Positions 1 to 5,485 of a stretch of DNA of 5,606 nucleotides are shown here, piece by piece. The stretch is from contig JACWAG010000351.1 of assembly GCA_014874425.1 (NCBI GenBank), positions 1 through 5,606 of the forward strand, in the 5' to 3' direction. The stretch is from Syntrophaceae bacterium (GTDB lineage Bacteria > Desulfobacterota > Desulfomonilia > Desulfomonilales > Desulfomonilaceae). The position numbers and the translations under genes are program-made. Positions within the stretch are counted from its first letter, which is position 1; the number at the start of each line of letters is the position of its first letter. Under the pieces are notes generated by a model, which did not search any database, had not been told where the DNA came from, and was given only the letters and a program-made list of their open reading frames with translations.

Positions 1-2
1 AA

Positions 3-65
3 TGTTTTAAGAATTATAGTTCCATGACGGAACAGGAGATAAATCAGGAGGTACTCGTTCCATGA
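3..65 (+). CDS. Possible 3' end of an upstream operon gene (partial)
   Basis: The third frame is open from the window edge to a TGA at 63-65, which overlaps the acsE start codon as ATGA. The visible tail reads ...MTEQEINQEVLVP. A four-base stop/start overlap is typical of translationally coupled operon genes, and acsE usually lies beside other acetyl-CoA synthase/CODH genes, so an acs/cdh gene would be a natural neighbour. However, 20 open codons occur often by chance, the tail carries no motif I recognise, and the second frame closes at 8-10 and the first at 25-27, so the upstream gene could end there instead. Confidence 0.35.
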   Translation, partial: CFKNYSSMTEQEINQEVLVP

Positions 66-952
66 TAAAGGTGGTGGCTGAGAACATCAACATTATGTCG
101 AAGTATACGGGCAACGCCATGCGAGAAAAGGACCCCAAGCCGATCCAGGAATGGGCTATAAAACTCACCGAACGTGGAGCGGATCTTTTGGATCTAAACC
201 TTGGACCTGCTCGCAAAGGTGGCCCGGAAATGATGCAATGGCTTGTGAAAACTGTGCAGGAAGTCACAGGTCTACCCCTGTTTCTGGACACCACCAATAA
301 TGACGCTGTAGAAGCTGGTCTACAGGTTTACAAACCAGCTCAGGGACGAGCGGTCATAAATTCAATTATGGCTACTCCTGAACGTATGGCGTTACAGTTG
401 CCTTTGGTCAATAAATATGACTGCGAAATGGTGGGTCTCATGTGGGGACCAGATGGGATTCCTAGAGATGAAAATGAAAGAGCTGTATTGCTTGATTCTA
501 TGATGACTCAAGCTACTGAATTTGGGATTCCTTTCGAAAAAATCTGGTTTGATCCTATTGTTGTACCCGTTTCCTCCCAACAGCAAGAACTTCAGGGTTG
601 CACAACTTTCATGCAGTGGTTGCCGGATCTGGCGCCAGGTTCACAGTCAACATGTGGGTTGTCCAATTGTTCCAATGGATCTCCCGATGAACTACGCGAC
701 ATATTGAACCAGGTATATCTTTGCATCCTCAAGAAATGTGGTATTACTTCCGCCATACTAGATGGGTTTGACGATGTTATAGTAAATATTGCCCACGACA
801 AAACCATGGATCTTGAGAATCTGGTAGGTAAGGTCTTAGATGGAGAAGATGTGGACACTACCGGTATGAATAAAAAGGAAATCGATTATGTAAAAACAGC
901 CAAACTGTTACTAGGTCAGTCGCTGTATTCCCACTCATGGCTTGAGCTGTAG
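62..952 (+). CDS. acsE: AcsE, 5-methyltetrahydrofolate:corrinoid/iron-sulfur protein methyltransferase
   Basis: AcsE moves the methyl group of methyl-tetrahydrofolate to the cobalt of the corrinoid iron-sulfur protein (AcsCD), joining the methyl branch of the Wood-Ljungdahl pathway to acetyl-CoA synthase in the cytoplasm. The 296-residue product is a pterin-binding TIM barrel that I can line up from memory with the Moorella thermoacetica enzyme: DLNLGP (44-49), LDTTN with Asp76, VINS with Asn100, FDPIVVP with Asp164, and GLSN with Asn202, matching the folate-contacting Asp75, Asn96, Asp160 and Asn199 of that enzyme. The start is ATG at 62, nine bases after AGGAGGT (46-52). It is longer than the roughly 262-residue Moorella protein, mainly through an extra acidic segment at about 244-275. 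It may be translationally coupled to an upstream gene and is the last gene of its operon, as a terminator follows. It could run either way: carbon fixation or acetate oxidation. Confidence 0.95.
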   Translation: MIKVVAENINIMSKYTGNAMREKDPKPIQEWAIKLTERGADLLDLNLGPARKGGPEMMQWLVKTVQEVTGLPLFLDTTNNDAVEAGLQVYKPAQGRAVINSIMATPERMALQLPLVNKYDCEMVGLMWGPDGIPRDENERAVLLDSMMTQATEFGIPFEKIWFDPIVVPVSSQQQELQGCTTFMQWLPDLAPGSQSTCGLSNCSNGSPDELRDILNQVYLCILKKCGITSAILDGFDDVIVNIAHDKTMDLENLVGKVLDGEDVDTTGMNKKEIDYVKTAKLLLGQSLYSHSWLEL

Positions 953-969
953 CTGATCTAAATATTGTG

Positions 970-987
970 CTATCATTTTGATGATAG
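970..987 (+). other. Small perfect hairpin just ahead of the acsE terminator
   Basis: CTATCAT (970-976) and ATGATAG (981-987) form a perfect 7-bp stem closed by the tetraloop TTTG. It lies 17 bases after the acsE stop and 8 bases before the terminator. With no T-run it is not itself a terminator; it may protect the 3' end of the transcript, or be chance in AT-rich DNA. Confidence 0.5.
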
Positions 988-995
988 AAACCCTC

Positions 996-1025
996 AAGGG
1001 GCGACAACACCTGTCGCCCCTTTTT
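996..1025 (+). terminator. Rho-independent terminator after acsE
   Basis: GGGGCGACA (998-1006) pairs perfectly with TGTCGCCCC (1012-1020) around a 5-base loop, and TTTTT follows at 1021-1025; AA at 996-997 can extend the stem into the T-run. This is a strong intrinsic terminator for the acsE operon. In the other direction the stem is followed only by TTGAGGG, so it would be a weak stop for the convergent membrane-protein gene whose stop codon lies at 1038-1040. Confidence 0.92.
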
Positions 1026-1037
1026 CGTGGCTCAATT

Positions 1038-2480
1038 TTAATTCTTTGTGACAGGCTGACTCTTGTTTGACTTTTTCTGTATTTCAAAATTCACGCAATT
1101 AAGAACAGCCAATATTCTATCGATCAAAACCTGAAGCTCTTTGTCATTCTCAAATGAGGTAACGTTACGATCTCCAGACGCGTAGGCGGACTCCGTCCCA
1201 GCTTTGGCCCATGTTATTTTCACGGACAATCTGCGCTGTTCTTTAGGTTGTTGTATCCACTCTATCAAATCATTTTCTGGCCCGGAAAGGTCACGCCATT
1301 CGCACGGATGTGATGAATCTGATGAAGTGTCGGATTGTTCCAATAGCCTGCTGCATTGGCAAGCTATTAAGTAGGATTCAAATTTGCTGATTTGAAAAAT
1401 TAGTCGAGTCAGCCTTGTAAAATGGGATGCGGCGAAAAGCAGGAAACAAGCAAAAACAACTTCCAATAACACTGAAGAGAAATAGTGCGAAAAAAACAGA
1501 TGTTGGTCTATGATACCCGTAGGAAATTGAAAGTTGATCAATCTGTAAAATCCCCAGATCAAACAGCACGGAATCAATGGGAGCAAGAAATAAACCACCA
1601 TGTTTGTCGGCCTATTGTTTCTGTTGGGATAACTCTCAAAAAGGCTAGCCACGGTAAAACTTCCATCTTTAAGTTTGGCCTGGAATCGATAGGGGTCATT
1701 TCCAGAAAGGTTCCTAGAATTAACTAACGTGCACAACTCTTCAAATATGGCCAAAAAGAACACCATCGCGCCATAACCGGACACTACTAAATCTCGACTT
1801 TCAAAATTGTAGTTTCTTTTTCTAATCGAAACAAAACTGAGAGCGACCAACAGATTAATTGTGATGAGCGCGCCTAAAATCCACCATAAGTTTGTAAAAT
1901 CAGGTTGCGAAAAAGAAACTTGAAGATGGAAATTTCTATTAAGTAATACCACCCCAACTATAAGCAATCTGGAAAGCAGCACGAATAGGGCGACTACAAA
2001 AAGCAGTTTAATATTTGAGCGAATCGTCGCCCAAATCACTTGACGCGTTCCCGGTGTGTACCATCTAGCGAGAACATTTCTCATAGAGGAATCTTTTCCA
2101 AATGAAAACCGACTCGAACTCGATGTTTCCGGGGATAAGAACAAAGAGAGAATTGTGTTTCGATCAGTTAACTCTCCTGAATATTGAAGGGAAGGGGTTT
2201 TCCTCAAGCAGTCGGCCAGTCCATAAAAAAACCACTGAATCCCGAACAGAAAACCCGCAACGGAAGACACAAGCGAAATAAAAGTTGAGAAAACTGAAGG
2301 TAAAGAATGAAGAACACGTTCGAAGCTGTCATTTGGAACGGAAAATGGTAGATATGGGGCAAACTGAATAAAGAGTAATTTTAAATTCGAAAAAGCGATT
2401 ACTAATATAACCAGGCCGCTCAACATGTATACAATACCTAGAAGAAATCGACCGTTTTCCCAAAAACGCGGCTTTGTCAT
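1038..2480 (-). CDS. Multi-pass membrane protein of unknown function
   Basis: I do not recognise this family. The product is about 480 residues, with roughly six or seven hydrophobic segments near residues 13-33, 66-90, 157-182, 198-219, 236-250, 295-317 and 330-352 (numbered from the TTG described next). A polar loop at about 93-155 contains RNVLARWYTPGTRQVI. The C-terminal 125 residues are soluble and include the serine-rich run SDTSSDSS (384-391), followed by a strand/helix-like region. Start choice: TTG at 2483 and ATG at 2480 are adjacent codons; AGGAG lies 7 and 10 bases upstream respectively, and I prefer ATG. No catalytic motif, Walker box or transporter signature is visible. It is divergent from the secreted protein at 2690 and convergent with acsE. 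Its own promoter lies at 2517-2544. The tail could be a cytoplasmic sensory or binding domain, but that is inference. Confidence 0.85.
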   Translation of the reverse strand: MTKPRFWENGRFLLGIVYMLSGLVILVIAFSNLKLLFIQFAPYLPFSVPNDSFERVLHSLPSVFSTFISLVSSVAGFLFGIQWFFYGLADCLRKTPSLQYSGELTDRNTILSLFLSPETSSSSRFSFGKDSSMRNVLARWYTPGTRQVIWATIRSNIKLLFVVALFVLLSRLLIVGVVLLNRNFHLQVSFSQPDFTNLWWILGALITINLLVALSFVSIRKRNYNFESRDLVVSGYGAMVFFLAIFEELCTLVNSRNLSGNDPYRFQAKLKDGSFTVASLFESYPNRNNRPTNMVVYFLLPLIPCCLIWGFYRLINFQFPTGIIDQHLFFSHYFSSVLLEVVFACFLLFAASHFTRLTRLIFQISKFESYLIACQCSRLLEQSDTSSDSSHPCEWRDLSGPENDLIEWIQQPKEQRRLSVKITWAKAGTESAYASGDRNVTSFENDKELQVLIDRILAVLNCVNFEIQKKSNKSQPVTKN

Positions 2481-2516
2481 CAAAATTATACTCCTGTTAA
2501 AAACACTTAAACCATA

Positions 2517-2544
2517 ATTATAACGTCACATGACAAAAACTCAA
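2517..2544 (-). promoter_or_regulatory. Sigma70-like promoter of the membrane-protein gene
   Basis: On the minus strand, TTGAGT (2544-2539) and TATAAT (2522-2517) are separated by 16 bases; the -10 is consensus and the -35 matches four of six. The predicted transcript starts near 2510, giving a leader of about 30 bases with AGGAG in it. The spacer contains the inverted half-sites GTCA-CA-TGAC (2525-2534), a possible operator placed where a bound protein would block RNA polymerase. Confidence 0.6.
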
Positions 2545-2580
2545 TTGCAAGCGAACTGTGCATTGTGAACGAAGTTCATA

Positions 2581-2609
2581 TTGTTGTAAAACGACACATA
2601 TGATACAAT
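2581..2609 (+). promoter_or_regulatory. Candidate extended -10 promoter of the secreted-protein gene
   Basis: TGATACAAT (2601-2609) is an extended -10 (TGn plus TACAAT, five of six). Upstream, TTGTTG (2581-2586) has a 17-base spacer but a poor -35 match, as is usual when an extended -10 compensates. The transcript would start near 2616, leaving a leader of about 74 bases before the GTG start. Confidence 0.4.
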
Positions 2610-2689
2610 TTTATTGTTTGGAGTCCATCGGAAACCCTTAAATAAACGTATAGCATCTTGGCCACTAACATTTTTAGAGGAATCCTCGC

Positions 2690-3163
2690 GTGACTGGAAA
2701 GCATCTGGCAATGACAATGCTCTTGGCTGTTGTCATGAGTGTTCTATTCCCACCAATTTACGCCCAAGACAATAAACCAGCCAACAGACCTGTCCTTGAT
2801 AAGGAATCATCCCAACTCGTCGGTCGTTGGGAAATCTATGAAACCAAGGAACCTGGCAAACCATACGTTGAATCTTACAAAGGGCGACCGTTTGTAAGAA
2901 AGGGGCCTAACGCGTTCACTTTGATTCTTGAATATAACAGTGATGGTGGATTTAGAAGGATAGCCAGGGTTGGTGACGCCGAAACTATTGAGCAAGGGAC
3001 CTGGCGTCTAGTTGGCCATGAGCTGCGTCACAAAAGAAAAGGGGTCTCACAAGAAGAGGTAATTTACATTCGCTTCGATGACAAAAATCATTACACCTCC
3101 ACGGAAGTTTTTGAAGATACTTCAGATCCAGGTCTTTTCGCACGATTCCGTCGCATAAGCTAG
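2690..3163 (+). CDS. Secreted small lipocalin-like protein
   Basis: The product is 157 residues with a clear signal peptide: hydrophobic core at about 7-22 and a likely signal peptidase I site after Ala25 (PIYA/QDN). No lipobox cysteine is present, so it is predicted to be soluble in the periplasm or exported. The mature part looks like a small antiparallel beta-barrel: LVGRWE with Gly45-x-Trp47 opens the domain, followed by alternating strands, a second GTW (103-105) and a closing ARFRRIS. The G-x-W after a short linker and the G-T-W in the middle recall lipocalin-like domains found in many secreted bacterial hypotheticals; the match is by pattern only and no ligand can be inferred. The start is GTG, with AGAGGAA (2676-2682) seven bases upstream; an in-frame ATG at codon 8 would shorten the signal peptide. 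It stands alone, divergent from the membrane-protein gene. Confidence 0.82.
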   Translation: MTGKHLAMTMLLAVVMSVLFPPIYAQDNKPANRPVLDKESSQLVGRWEIYETKEPGKPYVESYKGRPFVRKGPNAFTLILEYNSDGGFRRIARVGDAETIEQGTWRLVGHELRHKRKGVSQEEVIYIRFDDKNHYTSTEVFEDTSDPGLFARFRRIS

Positions 3164-3200
3164 CGCAAAGCTAAGCACACCAAGGAATTACTGGATTAAA

Positions 3201-3229
3201 TTGTTTCATAAGTTTTTACGATCTGTAAT
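3201..3229 (+). promoter_or_regulatory. Candidate promoter of the response-regulator gene
   Basis: TTGTTT (3201-3206) and TGTAAT (3224-3229, five of six to the -10 consensus) are 17 bases apart. Transcription would start near 3236 and give a leader of about 140-150 bases. A perfect TTGACA also occurs at 3235-3240 but has no convincing -10 at the right distance, so the true promoter is uncertain. Confidence 0.3.
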
Positions 3230-3234
3230 GAATA

Positions 3235-3251
3235 TTGACAGTAAATTGACT
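3235..3251 (+). repeat. TTGAC direct repeat, one helical turn apart
   Basis: TTGACA (3235-3240) and TTGACT (3246-3251) repeat with an 11-base period within a run of AT-rich sequence upstream of the response-regulator gene. Two half-sites on the same face of the helix suit a tandem-binding regulator. With only 5 identical bases the repeat could be chance. Confidence 0.3.
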
Positions 3252-3383
3252 TGGTCATGAATCTCGGTTGGTGAGACTTGAAGTTAAACCGCAAAAGTTA
3301 GCAGTAATTCCGTCATGTTTGTAACTTGGCATGTCCATTGCTATCTGAAATGTCAGCATCGAAGGGCGAAGGTCATGCTAAGC

Positions 3384-3755
3384 ATGTTTACAATTCTCAT
3401 TGCCGATAAAAATAAGAATGTTCGAGAGTTCTTGCGTCGGGAATTTATGGATGATGGGTATTCGGTGAAACTGGTAAAAGATGGTCCAGAACTGTTACGC
3501 TCAATTTTGGAAAATCCTACCCCAGATCTCCTAATTTGTGACCTGGAATTACCATATGCCAACGGACTGGACAGTCTGGAAAAATTGGTGGCAGCGCGGC
3601 CACATTTACCAATAGTGAATTACAGTTTTTTGACAGAACTCTCGAACCACAAAGTGGTAAAAAGAGCTGCTGCGTTTCTAGAAAAACGCGGAAACGATAT
3701 AGATTCACTTAAAGAAACAGTAGCTAAGGTATTGGAAAACCATTATTCAGAATGA
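3384..3755 (+). CDS. Single-domain response regulator (receiver domain only)
   Basis: The product is a CheY-like phosphoacceptor of about 123 residues and nothing else: no DNA-binding or enzymatic output domain follows, so it probably acts by protein-protein contact. Numbered from the ATG at 3384, MFTILIADKN starts strand 1 with Asp8; the phosphoacceptor is Asp53 in LLICDLELP; the switch residue is Ser81 in IVNYS; the conserved lysine is Lys101 in FLEKRG. Two departures are visible: the usual acidic pair is Asp8-Lys9, and the Lys-Pro after strand 5 is Lys-Arg. Start choice: the family normally begins 2-4 residues before the ILIAD strand, so ATG 3384 (GAAGGT 10 bases upstream) fits best; ATG 3375 with GAAGGG 8 bases upstream is nearly as good. 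The open frame back to 3315 encodes nothing receiver-like. No histidine kinase is nearby, so it is an orphan. Confidence 0.88.
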   Translation: MFTILIADKNKNVREFLRREFMDDGYSVKLVKDGPELLRSILENPTPDLLICDLELPYANGLDSLEKLVAARPHLPIVNYSFLTELSNHKVVKRAAAFLEKRGNDIDSLKETVAKVLENHYSE

Positions 3756-3809
3756 TCGAATTTCTTAGAAGATTCGAAGTCAATAGTGCAAGTCTGATGA
3801 AAACTAAAA

Positions 3810-3856
3810 ATGAAAAATTAACGAAAGCAACTTATTTTTAGGACTTTATTTTTCAT
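3810..3856. repeat. AT-rich inverted repeat between convergent genes
   Basis: ATGAAAAAT (3810-3818) and ATTTTTCAT (3848-3856) are perfect 9-base inverted copies around a 29-base loop, inside the 172-base gap between the convergent response-regulator and DUF2156 genes. The stem is weak (one G-C pair) and the T-run lies within the arm rather than after it, so this is at best a poor bidirectional terminator. No other terminator is seen in the gap. Confidence 0.3.
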
Positions 3857-3927
3857 ATTAGATGGGAAATTATCAGTGTCAAAGATTTTTTGGATCATCG
3901 AGGGTAAATATCCTGGCTCAAGATGTT

Positions 3928-4815
3928 TCACCTTTTACCATGCAGTACGTACTTTTCAACCATATGATCAGGATAATAAGATTCTTTGGCCTTTCTCAAG
4001 CCGGCGAGCCCCAAGTCCTGCTCCCGATTAATAAATTTTATTTTAGACCAAACATTCATGGCGAACATCTGGTTTATGGCCGTGTAAAGCTCCGGAATTT
4101 CAGGGTTTGCTTTTTCAACATGAATCACAGATGTTTCCGGATTCAACATTTCTCCCAATGAAAAAGCTTGAACTTTTCCATCTATTAAAATAGCGCCCCC
4201 ATTGAACCCTAGAATTCGATAGTTCTTCAAAGCCTCAATGACAGCTTGGTCTTCGTAAGCCAGATCCGAACTTCTATCGCAATCCCTAAATTCGCACCAA
4301 TCTTCTTGAAGCTGAAGCACCTTGTCTATCAAGTGCTCATCGAAACAGAGAAATTGATAATCCCATTTTGTTTTAAATCTGTTCAAATGATTCTTTTTCC
4401 GATGATATCTGTTTCCAGGCAAGCTCCACAAATGTTCAGATAAATAAACGTAGTCAGAATTGTCTCGATCAAAATCAATCTCAAATTCGGAATCATCAAT
4501 AAACCTATTGACCATCCTGGATTCCACACGGGAAACTAGAGATTGGCCCGAACACTCGATGAGCAGATTCTTTAAGTTTTTGAGGGCCGATCGTTTATCA
4601 CCCAAACCTATAGGGAAAAGACCAAACGATTTTTCGTTGCTTGGATTCATAATAATCACGAGGCAATCATCAATAACAGTCCAAGATGGATGATATTTCT
4701 TTCTCCACATGAACAGGTTGGTAAAAGTATATTCCGAAGCTTCAGGCGGGTCGCTTCTGAAGAAGTTATCAAAAATTGGTTTATCTTCAATAGTTAATAT
4801 TTTAAAATTTTGCAT
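3928..4815 (-). CDS. DUF2156 / COG4866 protein (phosphatidylglycerol lysyltransferase C-terminal-like domain)
   Basis: This 295-residue protein belongs to the COG4866/DUF2156 family, whose fold is related to the aminoacyl-transferring domain of phosphatidylglycerol lysyltransferases (tandem GNAT-like units). The substrate of the stand-alone family is not established, so no reaction is assigned. Family landmarks are all present (numbered from the TTG at 4818): SEYTFTNLFMWR (28-39), YLSEHL (125-130) leading into GNRYHRKKNHLNRF (135-148), GGAILIDGKVQAFSLGE (207-223), HVEKAN (233-238) and INREQDLGLAGLRKAKESY (264-282). It has no membrane segment, unlike full-length MprF, so it should be cytoplasmic or peripheral. 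TTG 4818 and ATG 4815 are adjacent; AAGG lies 8 bases before the ATG, which I prefer. It is divergent from the small HTH gene and shares its control region, which suggests but does not prove that the HTH protein regulates it. Confidence 0.88.
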   Translation of the reverse strand: MQNFKILTIEDKPIFDNFFRSDPPEASEYTFTNLFMWRKKYHPSWTVIDDCLVIIMNPSNEKSFGLFPIGLGDKRSALKNLKNLLIECSGQSLVSRVESRMVNRFIDDSEFEIDFDRDNSDYVYLSEHLWSLPGNRYHRKKNHLNRFKTKWDYQFLCFDEHLIDKVLQLQEDWCEFRDCDRSSDLAYEDQAVIEALKNYRILGFNGGAILIDGKVQAFSLGEMLNPETSVIHVEKANPEIPELYTAINQMFAMNVWSKIKFINREQDLGLAGLRKAKESYYPDHMVEKYVLHGKR

Positions 4816-4829
4816 CAATTAGGCCTTAA

Positions 4830-4859
4830 AACCATCATGGCTTTCATGTTGTGATGGTT
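4830..4859. promoter_or_regulatory. Inverted repeat in the DUF2156/HTH control region
   Basis: AACCATCA (4830-4837) and TGATGGTT (4852-4859) are perfect 8-base inverted copies separated by 14 bases. The right arm touches the -35 box of the HTH-gene promoter, and the whole element lies in the predicted leader of the DUF2156 transcript, ending a few bases before its AAGG ribosome site. It may be an operator for a dimeric regulator or an RNA hairpin that limits translation of the DUF2156 gene. Confidence 0.5.
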
Positions 4860-4886
4860 GAAGAAAAGATCTTTCCAGGCTATTAT
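4858..4886 (+). promoter_or_regulatory. Promoter of the small HTH gene
   Basis: TTGAAG (4858-4863, four of six) and TATTAT (4881-4886, five of six) are exactly 17 bases apart. Transcription would begin near 4892, about 55 bases before the HTH start codon. The -10 almost coincides with a consensus TATAAT on the opposite strand. Confidence 0.55.
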
Positions 4887-4912
4887 AAATAGAAATGACT
4901 AATCCAAAACAA
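4882..4912 (-). promoter_or_regulatory. Candidate promoter of the DUF2156 gene
   Basis: A consensus TATAAT lies on the minus strand at 4887-4882. The best -35 is TTGTTT (4912-4907) at a long 19-base spacing, so promoter strength is uncertain. The transcript would start near 4875 and carry a leader of about 60 bases containing the 4830-4859 inverted repeat. Confidence 0.4.
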
Positions 4913-4947
4913 GTTTCTCATGATTATTTCACAAATGGAGCCTAAAA

Positions 4948-5124
4948 ATGAATGAATCCGAAATTAAGGAATTCATTTTAACTCGGTCCCCAAACAATAA
5001 AATGTCTTGCCGAGAAGCCTTTGAGATAGCCGAACAAACGGGCGTATCCAGAAAAAGGATAGGACAGATTTTGAATGAACTGGAGATCAAGGTCCATTCC
5101 TGCCAACTTGGGTGCTTTAAGTAA
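4948..5124 (+). CDS. Small helix-turn-helix protein ending in a Cys-x3-Cys motif
   Basis: This 58-residue gene is easily missed because of its size. ATG 4948 follows GGAG (4937-4940) by seven bases, and its own promoter lies at 4858-4886. Residues 21-45 read as a helix-turn-helix: CREAFEIAEQTGVS, then RKRIGQILNEL, with the usual Ala in helix 1, the Gly-Val-Ser turn and Ile/Leu in the recognition helix. After IKVH it ends SCQLGCFK, so Cys52 and Cys56 are spaced by three residues, with a third cysteine at 21. From memory, similar small proteins ending in a CQLGCF-like tail occur in anaerobes including Desulfobacterota; no function is established to my knowledge. The cysteines could bind a metal or cluster or sense redox state, which is inference. 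It could control itself and the divergent DUF2156 gene. It is convergent with the FtsB-like gene, 8 bases away. Confidence 0.8.
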   Translation: MNESEIKEFILTRSPNNKMSCREAFEIAEQTGVSRKRIGQILNELEIKVHSCQLGCFK

Positions 5125-5132
5125 ACTGGTCC

Positions 5133-5414
5133 CTATTTTTTATCGCCGACTGTTTCAAAAATATAAATTGTTTCATCAGGACGGACCATTCCGAGTTTCC
5201 GCTTAGCAACCTTTTCAACGGCTTTGGGATCTGATCGCAATCTTGATATTTTTTCTCCAAGTGACCCAATTTCGTGCTCCAATTGGCTATTTTCTTGTTT
5301 AAGATCGCTTATTTTCAAGTTAAGGGAATTTTTTTGAACACTTCCTTGCTCATGAAGATATAGTATGGATACAATCATGATTATTACAATAGACCCAATT
5401 TTTAGGAAGCTCAT
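5133..5414 (-). CDS. ftsB: FtsB/DivIC-type septum formation initiator protein
   Basis: FtsB-family proteins are bitopic membrane proteins that join the divisome through a periplasmic coiled coil, in complex with FtsL and FtsQ. From the ATG at 5414 the product has 93 residues: one N-terminal membrane segment (about 3-20, FLKIGSIVIIMIVSILYL), a coiled coil with heptad-like Leu/Ile (about 29-60), then the family signature DPKAVEKVAKRKLGMVRPDE and IYIF. Start choice: AAGGTG (5430-5425) is 10 bases before ATG 5414, and the promoter at 5457-5485 predicts a transcript start near 5450. The upstream in-frame TTG at 5444 would have almost no leader and no ribosome site, so it is rejected. Length and architecture fit the family. 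Which of ftsB or divIC names is proper depends on lineage. The usual neighbour eno is not visible. Confidence 0.87.
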   Translation of the reverse strand: MSFLKIGSIVIIMIVSILYLHEQGSVQKNSLNLKISDLKQENSQLEHEIGSLGEKISRLRSDPKAVEKVAKRKLGMVRPDETIYIFETVGDKK

Positions 5415-5456
5415 TTTGTTTGCGCACCTTGTTGTTTTGCTCAATAGTTAAAGCTT

Positions 5457-5485
5457 ATTATAATCATAAATATAAAACATATCAA
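5457..5485 (-). promoter_or_regulatory. Near-consensus promoter of the ftsB-like gene
   Basis: On the minus strand TTGATA (5485-5480, five of six) and TATAAT (5462-5457, six of six) are separated by exactly 17 bases. This is the best sigma70-type promoter in the window. The start near 5450 gives a leader of about 36 bases to ATG 5414, which argues that the ftsB-like gene has its own transcription rather than depending on an upstream gene. Confidence 0.65.

Noticed and set aside
3158..3176. TAGC/GCTA stem after the secreted-protein stop
   Set aside because: Only four base pairs and no T-run; not distinguishable from chance.
3315..3374. N-terminal extension of the response regulator from an upstream ATG
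   Set aside because: The extra residues are unlike any receiver N-terminus, no ribosome site precedes 3315, and good sites precede the ATGs at 3375 and 3384.
3757..3776. Hairpin CGAATTTCTT / AAGATTCG after the response-regulator stop
   Set aside because: It needs a two-base bulge, has a loop too small to close fully, and no T-run follows, so it is not a credible terminator.
3862..4161. Plus-strand open frame of 99 codons opposite the 3' end of the DUF2156 gene
   Set aside because: It is antisense to a well-supported conserved gene, has no ribosome site and its translation shows no recognisable motif.
5415..5444. Longer ftsB-like product from TTG 5444
   Set aside because: The predicted transcript begins near 5450, leaving no room for a ribosome site, while ATG 5414 has AAGGTG at 10 bases.
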